Source of the DNA: Chondrilla cf. caribensis
Taxonomy: Eukaryota; Porifera; Demospongiae; Chondrillida; Chondrillidae
Direction: 5' to 3'
DNA length: 64,000 bases
Assembly: GCA_964020155.1 (NCBI GenBank)
Contig: OZ026553.1
Span: 2,078,479 to 2,142,478 of the forward strand
The notes beneath the pieces were generated by a model, which saw nothing but the letters and a program-made list of their open reading frames with translations, ran no database searches and had not been told where the DNA came from. Numbering within the stretch: position 1 is the stretch's first letter; each line of letters opens with the position of its first letter. A program made the translations under genes and the position numbers. Shown here one piece after another: positions 16,903 to 30,893 of the stretch.

Positions 16903-16993
16903 TAGGGCGGTAGCAGATATAATACTGACACTTTGGCTTGGTTCACCCTCATAAACAAGCAAGCCAAAGTCCCTGTACATCCACTACAGCCCT
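16903..16993. repeat. Fold-back repeat, second unit B copy
   Basis: A shorter member of the TAGGGCTGTAG family with part of its loop deleted. A small palindrome (ACATACCACATATATGTGG) adjoins it on the left. Confidence 0.6.
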
Positions 16994-17466
16994 ATATGAG
17001 ATATCTTCGCTATTGCTTACACATGCACACTTTCTTGGATCTCCTAACCAAATACAGGATTTATAAGGATACATCAATATTTATGGATGGTTTCTTACAG
17101 ATCTTCCTTTGAAGCAATGTAATATATCAAAATGCATCACTGGGATCTACTATCGATGAAAATACATCATTGTTTGGATGTGTATGCATCAAAATATATC
17201 TTACCTCTGTAGTGTGCACATACACCAACACATAATATAATTATTGACATACAATGCGACTATTCAACTAACAATGAACAACTGAGAACCCCCTGACAGT
17301 GTTTGTGCACTGTGAATTTGTAATGGGATTTTAAACTTTAATAACATGCAGATTGTATCTGTATATTCTATAAATATTAGGTTTGGATAAGATCATCGGG
17401 ATCATGTTGCTGAATTGTCCTACGCCATCTCTGACCTCTTCACCAGAAAATTAGAAGAGAATAAGT

Positions 17467-19964
<2,498 letters not shown>

Positions 19965-20398
19965 ATTCTCTCTCTTGAGGAACATTGATAGCAGGGCCCA
20001 CATTCAGAATCCTTGCTTGACACAGTATCCAATTTAACCAAACACCCACACAGGGGAAAACTGACAATAACCAACACATTGGAAGCCTTATGACATATTC
20101 CCTCTCTTGAGGAACATTGATAGTAGGGCCCACATTCAGAATCCTTGCTTGACACAGTATCCAATTTAACCAAACACCCACACAGGGGAAAACTGACAAT
20201 ATCCAACACATTGGAAGCCTTATGAAATATCATGCGTGTGACCTTTCAAAGGTGCCTACTACGGCTGAAAACAACCTCTACTCTTCATGTGGTGACTAAC
20301 TTTCTCTCTTGAGGAACATTGATAGTAGGGGCCACATTTAGAATCCTTGCTTGACACAGTATCCAATTTAACCCAATACCCACACAGGGGAAAACTGA
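19965..20398 (+). repeat. Upstream tandem repeat of collagen 2 (3 copies)
   Basis: Copies start near 19965, 20098 and 20303. The third is shortened and is separated from the second by a partial copy of the CTACGGCTGAAAACAACC segment, as if a larger block had been duplicated. Confidence 0.7.
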
Positions 20399-20599
20399 CT
20401 ACTACGGCTGAAAACAACCTCTACTACTAGACTGTATTGTATACACAGGGAATCTGACTTGTGTTTCATATGTGTACCTTATCAATGAATGTCATTAAAA
20501 GTGGGTGTGTCCTTAAAGTGACTATTAAAATAGTTTGTTCTGCTGTGGTTACCGTAAACTAACACCAAGAAACTGAGTGTGTTGACTAGAGCTACAGTT

Positions 20600-23500
20600 A
20601 TGGCTACAAACGTTAAGGTCTTTCTACAACTGGCTCTTTTGTGCTATGTGGTGACTACCAGTATCGGGGGTAGCATTGACTTACAAAAGGCACTTGCCTC
20701 ACTTCAGAAGGAAGTGGAGAATCTCAAACAGCAGTCTCAAGAAGAAATAAATTCTTTGGTGACTGAGCTGAATGAGCTGAGGCAGCAGTCCAAACAGGAA
20801 ATCAAGTTACTTCACCAGAGATTGGAGCAACTTGAAGCCAAAGGTTAGTTGCACTGGGGTTCATTGCAAACTGCTTGTACAATGCCATATCCTGGCTGTG
20901 ACCAGAAACAGTATAGTGTCATTCCAGCTCGTGCCTTAACCCACAATACCATTCAATTATGGTACCTCTGTATAAGTGATAAATGTCTGGGAAAGAATAT
21001 GTGTGTGCAAGCTAAAGGACCCTTAGCCATTGTTGACAAAGTAGTCATTTTGAATTAAACAAAGTTATGTGGTTTTGACCTTGTTGGTCCTCGGTATATG
21101 GGTCCAATGACCAAAAATGGAAGTGAGACTGTTATCAGTAAAAATCATGTTTGGCGGAGTGACCTTGCGTAGCCAGCCCTTTTCCTGATGGATTCCCCAT
21201 TGGTATCCACTGTCAGTGGATAGTGAGTCGATGGTTAATTGATTAATCACCATTCGTAATTAAGTGGGCATAACTGGAAAGCAATCACACTTATTAGACT
21301 GAGTGTATAGTCATCCAATAGATGTGATGTAGAGCCTGTAGAGTCCTTTTCACATTTCAGGTACTGTTGAAGCATAGTATGGTCAAGCGTGTTGTCATTT
21401 CCGGAATATTACATCATGCTCGGCATATCTTTTGTACATGACCCGAGGTCTACGACTCGAGTGTGGCAATAGAAGCGTGTACAATAATAAATGGATTGGC
21501 AAGCCTATATCCTTCATGTGTAGTGAACATCATAAACGGAGAGTTCCTGAATCCTGTGGACTTTGAGCGGAACCAATTAATTGGCCATCGTTTTGTGAAG
21601 ATAACGTGTGCAGAACTTATACCCTTCAACGGAAGGCTATAATCGACGATACCCCACCTGTTGTACTTGGAGAGTCTCTTTGAAATGTATTAATTTGTAT
21701 AGGATATTACTAGGTATACATCTAAAGCTTTGTGAAGGTTTGTAAACGTTCATTCACGGTGAAAATGTGTGCAGAAAATTTAGACGGATGTTTTATTTGT
21801 GAGAGCCATTATTTTACCTTATGCTCAAAGCTTTGCGCCGAAAATTATTTGAACAATGGCACATAGAAATCTCTTTTAATGTATTTGAATGCACATACAA
21901 TGTGCCTTTGGAGTTGGAAAAAGGAAAGAAAGGAAAATGTCGCCCACGCACATACAACACGCTTGATCCCTTGCGGTTTTGTGTTTATACTATAACATAC
22001 ACATAATAATGCATATAAATTTAACAGTTGCCAGTCCAGATATCTAGGGTCTATGGTTGAAGTACAAAATTGAAGCCATGGAATGAAGGTTATGGGTAAT
22101 AAGATTCTGCTTCACTAGCTTAATTTCTTCTTGCAATTAATCAATTTGCTTGCAATATTAATGAACATCAGATTCGATATAAAAAATCAATTGATTAATT
22201 GATTAATCATCACAGCACTACTCTAAACCAAAAGTATGCTGCTGTTGCAATAGTGTGTGCGTGCATACATGTGTGTATAATGTATATGTGTGTGTGTACA
22301 TGCATGTGTACATACAGTGTGGGCGCATGCATATCCATTGCAAGTAGGAGGCAAAAAGGCACCCTTTCTTCCTAGGATGTCATGTGGGTGAACATCAGAT
22401 TACATTATTGATGGTTTGGGCTAGAGTAGTTCAAATTATGCACTCCATAAAACCAATGTACACACCAGCGGTATGTTTTGTGTGTGTGTGTGGGGGGGGG
22501 GGGGGGCAGATAGTTGATATGCATGTTACATTTCAGTATATTATTGAGATGTATATCAACAAGTTAGTGTACACAATAACTATACCATAATTTTATAATA
22601 ATATTATATAATTTGCTACCTTTTGCCATTCCATTATCACTTCATACAATTATAGCACAATTATCAATGTGTACATACTGCATGAATGTAATAAACTAAT
22701 TTTTATTATATTATTATACAAATTGTTATATATACTCTTTGAACTTCTGATATAGTGGCACTTTAAAAAGTCTATGCCTAACAGTTCTACATATCTCTGA
22801 TTTTTCAAAAAATTCCTTATAATTAATTCTCACATAACTATGAGAAATAAGCTACTTGTCTTTAATAGAATTGGACAAACCTCTACAAAGAATGCGACGT
22901 GGAGGAGACAATGTTTCCCCAACTCCTGAATCTTGCATCTGTCCACCTGGACCACCTGGTCCAGCTGGACCAAAAGGTGCAAAGGGACAGCATGGAGATC
23001 AAGGCATAATAGGAGCAATGGGGTTGAATGGAACAAATGGTGAGAAGGGTGAACAGGGAGATATGGGACCTCAAGGAATGGTTGGACAAAAAGGTGAACC
23101 GGGACAAACGGGATTGCAAGGACTGCCAGGACTCAATGGAACCAAGGGAGAAAGAGGTGAACAAGGAGATCAAGGAATTAATGGAACGAAAGGTGAAAGT
23201 GGCCAGAAAGGTGAACCAGGACTTAAAGGAGAACCGGGACTCAATGGAACCAAAGGAGAAAAAGGTCAACAAGGAGATCAAGGAGTTAATGGAACAAAAG
23301 GTGAACATGGAGATAAAGGACAACCAGGGAATGGTGGGCAGAAAGGTGAACAAGGACAAAAGGGATTGCAAGGACTACCAGGACTCAATGGAACCAAAGG
23401 AGAAAAAGGTCAACAAGGAGATCAAGGAGTTAATGGAACAAAAGGTGAACGTGGAGATAAAGGACAACCAGGGAATGATGGGCAGAAAGGTGAACAAGGA

Positions 23501-23962
23501 CTTAAAGGAGAACCGGGGCTCAATGGAACCAAGGGAGTAAGGGGTGAACAAGGAGATCAAGGAGTTAATGGGACAAAAGGTAAACGTGGAAGAAAAGGAC
23601 AATCAGGGAATGATGGACAGAAAGGTGAACCAGGACTGACAGGACAACTGGGGCTCAATGGAATGAAGGGAGAAAAGGGTGAACAAGGAGATCAAGGAGT
23701 TAATGGAACAAGAGGTGAACGTGGAGAGAAAGGACAGAATGATGGACAGAAAGGTGAACCAGGACAAAAGGGATTGAAAGGAGACATAGGACCACCAGGA
23801 CCACAAGGACCAAATGGAGACATAGGACCCCAAGGACGACAAGGACCACAAGGACCACAAGGAGACATTGGACCAATAGGAGGCATAAGACCTCAAGGAC
23901 CACCAGGACCACCAGGACCAAAAGGAGACAAAGGAGACAAAGGATCCCAAGGATCACAATGA
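20600..23962 (+). CDS. Short coiled-coil collagen 2 (two exons)
   Basis: Exons 20600-20843 and 22869-23962 join in phase to give 445 codons, the longest of the four paralogues. Order of parts: signal peptide from MATNVKVF (residues 1-23), heptad coiled coil (about 29-81), RMRR furin-type site, CxC pair (CICPPG), then Gly-X-Y repeats. The triple-helical part is built from a cassette of about 48 residues containing paired N-G-T sequons; I count ten sequons. Two interruptions (GQNDGQKG and GGIRPQG) break the Gly-X-Y phase and are shared with collagens 1 and 4. It ends in the triple helix without a C-terminal domain. Secretion and trimerisation are inferred from the sequence features. Confidence 0.88.
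20844..22868 (+). other. Intron of collagen 2
   Basis: A 2-kb intron (donor AAAG|GTTAGT, acceptor TTTAATAG). It contains the block 21450-22010, shared only with collagen 4. Within it an ATG at 21765 opens a 33-codon Cys-rich frame (CFIC and CSKLC spacing), and another short frame lies at 21821-22006. I do not consider either a proven gene. A 15-G run lies at 22492-22506. Confidence 0.6.
22492..22506 (+). repeat. Poly(G) run in collagen 2 intron
   Basis: Fifteen consecutive G residues following a GT tract, orthologous in position to 12404-12419. Confidence 0.9.
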
Positions 23963-24885
23963 CCATTGAATTAGTAGATAATCTGTATAAATCACCATTC
24001 AAGTGAGGTCAATCAATAACCAAATTAAACATGAATCTCTTATTAATAATAATAAGTTCAATCAATTAAATCCTTTCTTCTTTTTGAATTTTTAAAAGTC
24101 TGATACTGCATGCAAAAAGTATATATAATTATTATATATATACTGAATGTTGACGTGATATATACATGAACATCCAATCTGACTGACAGTAAAGGAATAG
24201 TGAACCTCCTTAAACATGGAGGTTGTGTATTAAAGGCGAGGTGGTTCAAAGTGGCTGTCTGATTCGCTTCACCGTCAGGAATGCCCAGCGATTTATACCA
24301 CTAGATTGGCAGTATATATGTACACTACACAAAACGTACAATGTCATATGTTACAAAATCAATGCACTAAATGGACCAGATTCACTTAGTGTACATAAGA
24401 CAAAAACTTTATGCATACATAAGTACTATACCTAATAAATAATTTTTCATCAATTATAATGAAATACAATTTAGTAAAGAATCCGCACTCCATGCTTAGA
24501 AATCGATTGCAGAACATGAACATAATATGGATAACACATAATGTAACAATAACACATGAACATTGATACAACAGCATGAACTTTGCAGTAAGGTATTCCC
24601 CCCCGGCAAGGCTCTTATATTCAATTTGATGCTCTCACATTAATTATATATTTATGATATTAATTCATGATCAGCAATGAACAGTTAAATTAATGTATAC
24701 ATATTATGTACATTATATATGCAGCATATTATATATATATATATTTATATATATAATATATTAATTACAATAAAACACGTACAATACTTAGTATAATATA
24801 TATAATAATAACAATTAATATACCCAAATATATATATATATTATATTATAATTATGCACATAACATCTATATCTATATAATATAC

Positions 24886-24933
<48 letters not shown>

Positions 24934-25274
24934 TTTTACAAACATACATACATACACTCAATACTTATATTCAATATGTGCAAGTTCTTACTGTTACTTT
25001 AATCTCATTCATATAAACAATTCAGATCCTGTCAATTCATAGGAGTACATCCCTAAATAATCAACAGTGGGTGTAATCACAGTTAAGGTGTGGAGGTCTT
25101 GGTGGGCTATATCCCTGTTGTAAACTTAGAGCCATTTATCCTTCACAGTAAAGTGTACATAGTGCACAGGACACACTGCTGGCACAAATCACTACCAGTG
25201 GCTACCTCCCCTAAGGAAGGTAAAGAGTATACTGCTAATGGGCACATGTTGGCATGTGCATCTACATGCATGCA
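23963..25274 (+). other. Intergenic region after collagen 2
   Basis: Closely similar to 13800-15024. It differs by an insertion of about 80 bp near 24095-24170 and by a longer (AT)n run at 24889-24931. No gene is seen. Confidence 0.55.
24889..24931. repeat. (AT)n microsatellite
   Basis: About 43 bp of uninterrupted AT; the homologous site in unit B is about 16 bp (near 14665-14680). Confidence 0.9.
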
Positions 25275-25677
<403 letters not shown>

Positions 25678-26228
25678 GTGCATGTGTATATATGTCTGAA
25701 TATTCTATGTCATTAGTGGAAGATTGTGGAAGTCAGTTGATGCAATTTACATGCATGATCAGACTATTACATTCCATTTGAGACTAGTATATTAGTGAAA
25801 ATCAATAATATTATAGCAGTACTGTTGGTACAATTTCATTCCTAGCTAACAGTATCTCCAACGTACATTCTTATAGACATTGTACTCCAAACTGAAAGCT
25901 CTACCCAAACTGTGCTATTTGCACACTACCCTTTGCTATTGTACACTTGTAATTGTTATCAAAATTCATCAATTAAGTATTGCCTATAGCAACTCATTCA
26001 TAGTTGATAGTAATCCTGCTTGAAGCTAAAATGCAGATATATTATTTTCAACACAGAAATATCCCCCATATTTAGCTGTAGTACGTAAAAGTACTGCTGA
26101 TACCATTTCAATCCTCACTACCATATACCTTTACCATAATATAGACGCTGCTCTCAAAACAAATACTAGATACAAGTTTTATTTGTGAGAGTTAGCTTTT
26201 ACATAGAAACAAGGTATATATGTGTGGT

Positions 26229-26340
26229 ATGTTAGGGCTGTAGTGCATACATACAGGCACTTTGGCTTGGTTGTTAACCGGGGTTTCACCGGTACCCCCA
26301 TAAACAAGCAAGCCAAAGTCTCTGTACATCCGCTACAGCC
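26229..26340. repeat. Fold-back repeat, unit C copy 1
   Basis: Same arms as 15769-15879, with an intact GTTAAC in the loop, so this is an empty site for the TTAA element. Confidence 0.65.
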
Positions 26341-27374
26341 CTATATATGAGATATCTTCACTATAATTATACTCTCATGCACATTTCTATCTTGGATCTA
26401 GCTCCCAACTAAATACAGGATACAGGATACATCAATGTTCATGGATGGTTTCTTACAGATCAGAACAGAGTAAGTGTCAATGACATCTCCTCGTGCAACG
26501 TGTGGATTGCATGAATGAGTGCCTCATGCATATCAATCAAGTATTTCCAAGTAGTGTTTGATTGCTGTAATATTCCTGTATATAAACAATAATTATAGTA
26601 TTATAATTTACTTTCTTGAAAAGGAAACTCTGTCCATTTTAAACAGTTGAGTTGGTGAGTCCTCCTCCTGTACAAATGACCAATAACAGTATTCAGAAAT
26701 ACTAACAACTGCATCTTAGACAACTTGAAGACATTCAATGAACATGGTAATAAGGCAGGCTAATAGAGGCAAGGTTAATTGTATTTGCTCCTTAAGCTTG
26801 TAATTTGTTTATTTTCATGCGATAGTATAATGCATATAATAATATAGTTAGTCATACACAATGTTCGGCCTTCCACTTGCAAGGGGCAAGCTGAAGTGAG
26901 CCCCAATTTAGTATGGAAGCAGAGACAGTTGTCCTACTTGTATGGGACTCGAATTAGCTTGTCTCAAGTGCATCAGAAGTGATGACTGAGAATTACAAGT
27001 CATAATTGGTTTGGCAGTTTTAGCATACTAGACGTGTTCAACGGTAATGGCTATGAACATTGTAGATTGATATGAACTGCCAGTACAGGCATGATACAAA
27101 GTGAATACGCTGGGTGATGATCTTGAAGCTTGAAGCTAATATTCAGATATTTTATTTTTTACACAGAAGTATACCCCATAATCAGCTGTTACAGTAGTAC
27201 CTGAAAGTACTGCTGATAACACTTCAATCCTCACTACCATATACCTTTACTATAATTATTATAGACGCTGCTCTTAAAACAAATATTAGAACAGGTTATC
27301 TATGTGAGAATTAGTTCCAGCAATTCTATCATAATATTATACATAGAAACATACCACATATATTATGTGGTATG

Positions 27375-27482
27375 CTAGGGTGGTAGCAGATATAATACTG
27401 ACACTTTGGCTTGGTTGTTAACTGGGGTTTCACCCTCATAAACAAGCAAGCCAAAGTCCCTGTACATCCACTACAGCCCTAT
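27375..27482. repeat. Fold-back repeat, unit C copy 2
   Basis: The loop reads GGTTGTTAACTGGGGTTTC, which matches both flanks of the TTAA element of unit A exactly and serves as its empty-site control. Confidence 0.65.
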
Positions 27483-29538
27483 ATGAGATATCTTCGCTAT
27501 TGCTTACACATGCACACTTTCTTGGATCTCCTAACCAAATACAGGATTCAGGATACATCAATATTTATGGATGGTTTCTTATACAGATCTTCCTTTGAAG
27601 CAATGTAATATATCAAAATGCATCACTGGGATCTACTATCGATGAAAATACATCATTGTTTGGATATGTATGCATCAAAATATATCTTACCTCTGTAGTG
27701 TGCACATACACCAACACAATATATAATATAATTGATTGATATTACGATGCGACTATTCAACTAACAATGAACAACTGAGAGCCCCCTGTTTGTGTAACTG
27801 TGAATTTGTAATGGGATTTTAAACTTCAATAACATGCAGATTGTATCTGTATATTCCATAAATATTAGGTTTGGATAAGATCATCGGGATCATGTGGCTG
27901 AATTGTCCTGTGCCATCTCTGACCTCTTCACCAGAAAATTAGAAGAGGATAAGTGACATCTTCTGCGAGAAGATTTGGAGTCCTCCCCCTGTACAAATGG
28001 CCAATAACAGTATTCAGAAATACTAATGACTGCATCTTAGACAACTCAAAGACCTTCAATGAACATGGTAATAAGGCAGGCTAATGGAGACAAGGTTAAT
28101 TGTATATGATTCTTGTAATTTACTTATATTTTTGTGATAGTATAAAGTATGTATTTATATATAGTCAGTCGTTCACAGTGTTCAGCAAGCAGAAGTGAGC
28201 CCCAATTTAGTATAGAAACAGAGACAGTCGTCCTACTTGTGTCAGCCTGTCTTAAGTGCGTCAGAAGGGATGATTGAGAACTACAAGTTATAATTGTTTT
28301 GGCAGTTTAGTATACCAGACGTGTTCAAGGTAATGGCTATGAGCATTGTAGATTGTTATGAACTGCCAGTAGTAGCACAAAAGGCATGATACAAAGTGAA
28401 TACGCTGGGTGATGATTTTAATACAAAGATGGTATAAAAATTAAAGGATGAAATGCTACAGACAGAATCCTTACAAATACATGCACTGTCTATCACAACA
28501 CATGCACATACATACACAATGTCAATGCACATACACAGGGCATATTCATGGATGCCAACACTAATTACACGCACATAACAAGAGGCCACATGCTCAAGTT
28601 ATAGATTGTTGACCGTCCCATTATAACAGGAGGCCACAGAAGTGAACCTGTTGACCACCACATTCATGAGAGGCCTATCTTTGATCACAACACATGCTAT
28701 ATATATAAGAGGTTAAGCAGCTTGTGAGCTTAATAATGATCACATTCAGGCAGCTGTACCATGAGCTTGAGAATGGATGTACAGTGCTGTTGAGTGACTT
28801 AAAACAGCCTTGAATGTGTACTAACACCAATGAATAGTTAATATAAAATGAACAATGGATGGATGGTTTTTGGCCAAACTCACAAAGGCTTAAAGGTTAT
28901 GGCGCTACATTGAATGTGTATGTGTGTGTATGTGTGAATATTTTCATGAAACATTCATGTGTATGTATGTGTATATATACTAGCATAATAGTACATACTC
29001 CAAAATTGTTTCACTACAAGGTTTGACCTAATTGATTTATCATGCAGTCATGTAAGAATTCTGTATTTAATTAGTGTGTATGTTGTCAGGCATGAGTATG
29101 TGCATATGCTATGTAAACTTGCGTGATTCAGCACAACAATATTAGCATGCAACAACAAAAATGGTCGAATCAAATAACAGAATGTTATGCATGGTTAGAC
29201 AAGGTGTCTTACTAATAGTGTTAACAAGCAATTGTACAAACACACAAAGTGTGATTAGGTTTTAGAGCAGGATGTTTACTGCTTCAGTTAGAAACCTACT
29301 GAACATACATGACATTTGTCTGTCATCAACTAGTAATGTACCTAGTACCCTTTTCCTCTACTCACTGTTTGTCACAAATGAGCAATTGATGGAGAACCAA
29401 AATGGGTTATAGCAGATACATGCCATTGTCTTGTATCCTCCCCAAAGAGCACACACAACACTCAAATTTATAACTATAAATGCAAATTTCACTTGTATGC
29501 GAACATTTGTTCATGTGTACGTACAATGTACACTGTGC

Positions 29539-29540
<2 letters not shown>

Positions 29541-29587
<47 letters not shown>

Positions 29588-29634
29588 GTGTGTGTGTGTG
29601 TGTGTGTGTGTGTGCATGTGTGCGTGCGTGTGTC
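29541..29634 (+). repeat. (GT)n microsatellite, unit C
   Basis: A GT tract of about 95 bp broken by one TTG and ending in GCATG/GCGTG motifs; much shorter than its unit B homologue. Confidence 0.9.
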
Positions 29635-29940
29635 TGTTAAAGGACATTATTTTCATTCTTACTTATTTTCCTTATTAAAGTGCCCTATTTGTACTTTGTG
29701 TGCACAAACAAGTAATTTACCTGAACCAGAATTAAGGGCTGAATTCACAGAGAAACTCGACGATTACGTATAGCTACTACTTCTTGAAGCCATCTGTGTG
29801 ACGCAATAAAGGCATACTATTTTGCAATCATTAGCGCTTAACCTGTAAATGGAGTGCGCCTTACTCCTTCATATGATTTCACCCCTTCTTTGGAATGAAC
29901 ACCTTCGGAGTTTGGAGTGAACGTTACTCCACAATTTTAA
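29635..29940. other. Unit C-specific insertion of about 300 bp
   Basis: Absent from the corresponding place in units A, B and D, where the GT tract passes directly into GTATGAATGTGTATG. It contains GGAGT...ACTCC hairpins and has TTAA at both margins, but I see no terminal inverted repeat. The source is unknown. Confidence 0.5.
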
Positions 29941-30536
29941 CAGTGTGTATGAATGTGTATGTATATTATGTATGTATGCATATATGCATGTATGCATTTG
30001 CACACTGGTGTCTGTACGTGAATGTGATTATACATGTTATAGATAGTGCATAATGGCTTCACTTATAGGTTTCATTTAATTAAGTTATCATGCAGTCATA
30101 TAAGGAGCTAATATTAAATTAGTGTGTACATTTATGCTATGCAACACAAGATGACAATCACAACAATATTGGCATGCACCTGCTAAATGTCAAATCAAGC
30201 TTAAGGCAAGTATAAATGTAAATTTCAAGTGTATACATTTACATTTGCATTCGTTTTTGTTTTTGTACATGTTTGTGCGTGCGCATGTGTTAGCACAATA
30301 CTAACTAAAATTACAGGTTTCAAGGCTGACATACATAAAATGCAAACATACAACACAGGCAGATTTAAGTCTAGAACGGTGATTGGATAATTATGTACAG
30401 CAACCTTGAAAGGGATAGAGAGTGCGTATCAAAACTCAGTTCAACTAGAGGATGATGAACCACTTTGGTTCCTTCATGTAGTGACTAAATTCTCTCTCTC
30501 TCTCTAACCAACACATTGGAAGCCTTATGACATATT

Positions 30537-30665
30537 CTCTCTCTTGAGGAACATTGATAGTAGGGCCCACATTCAGAATCCTTGCTTGACACAGTATCCA
30601 ATTTAGCCAAACACTCACACAAGGGAAAACTGACAATAACCAACACATTAGAAGCCTTATGACAT
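30537..30665 (+). repeat. Upstream repeat of collagen 3 (1 full copy plus a fragment)
   Basis: One complete copy of the TCTTGAGGAACATT unit. A preceding copy is reduced to its edges, joined through a TCTCTCTCTCTC run at 30490-30504, which suggests repeat-mediated deletion. Confidence 0.65.
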
Positions 30666-30893
30666 ATCATGCGTGTGACCTTTCAAAGTTGCCTACTCTG
30701 GCTGAAAACAACCTCTACTACTAGACTGTATTGTATACACAGGGAATCTGACTTGTGTTTCATATGTGTACCTTGTCAATGAATGTCATTAAAAGTGGGT
30801 GTGTCCTCAAAGTGACCATTAAAATAGTTTGTTCTGCTGTAGCTACCATAAACAAGCACCAAGAAACTGAGTGTGTTGGATAAAGCTACAGTT

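Larger units (their letters stand above)
15231..17466 (+). pseudogene. Importin-alpha-like remnant B (end of exon 10', exon 11')
   Basis: Only the last 38 bp of exon 10' survive (15231-15268; MSLVEDCG core followed by the GTCAGT donor), with a (GT)n tract where the rest should be. Exon 11' starts at 17381 after an AG. Past a small deletion that shifts the frame it still reads AELSYAISDLFTRKLEE and ends at TGA, clearly the importin C-terminal exon. The rest is repeat-rich intron-like sequence with two fold-back repeats. It is non-functional by inspection. Confidence 0.6.
25695..27960 (+). pseudogene. Importin-alpha-like remnant C (end of exon 10', exon 11')
   Basis: Equivalent to remnant B: the end of exon 10' at 25695-25731 with its donor, and exon 11' near 27869 (SDLFTRKLEE core followed by an in-frame stop). 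Two fold-back repeats lie between them. It is nearly identical to remnant B over long stretches, so the B/C duplication is recent. Non-functional. Confidence 0.6.
27961..30536 (+). other. Unit C spacer between importin remnant and collagen 3
   Basis: Homologous to 17467-19964. It carries the (GT)n tract 29541-29634 and a unit-specific insertion at 29635-29940. No gene is recognised. Confidence 0.55.
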
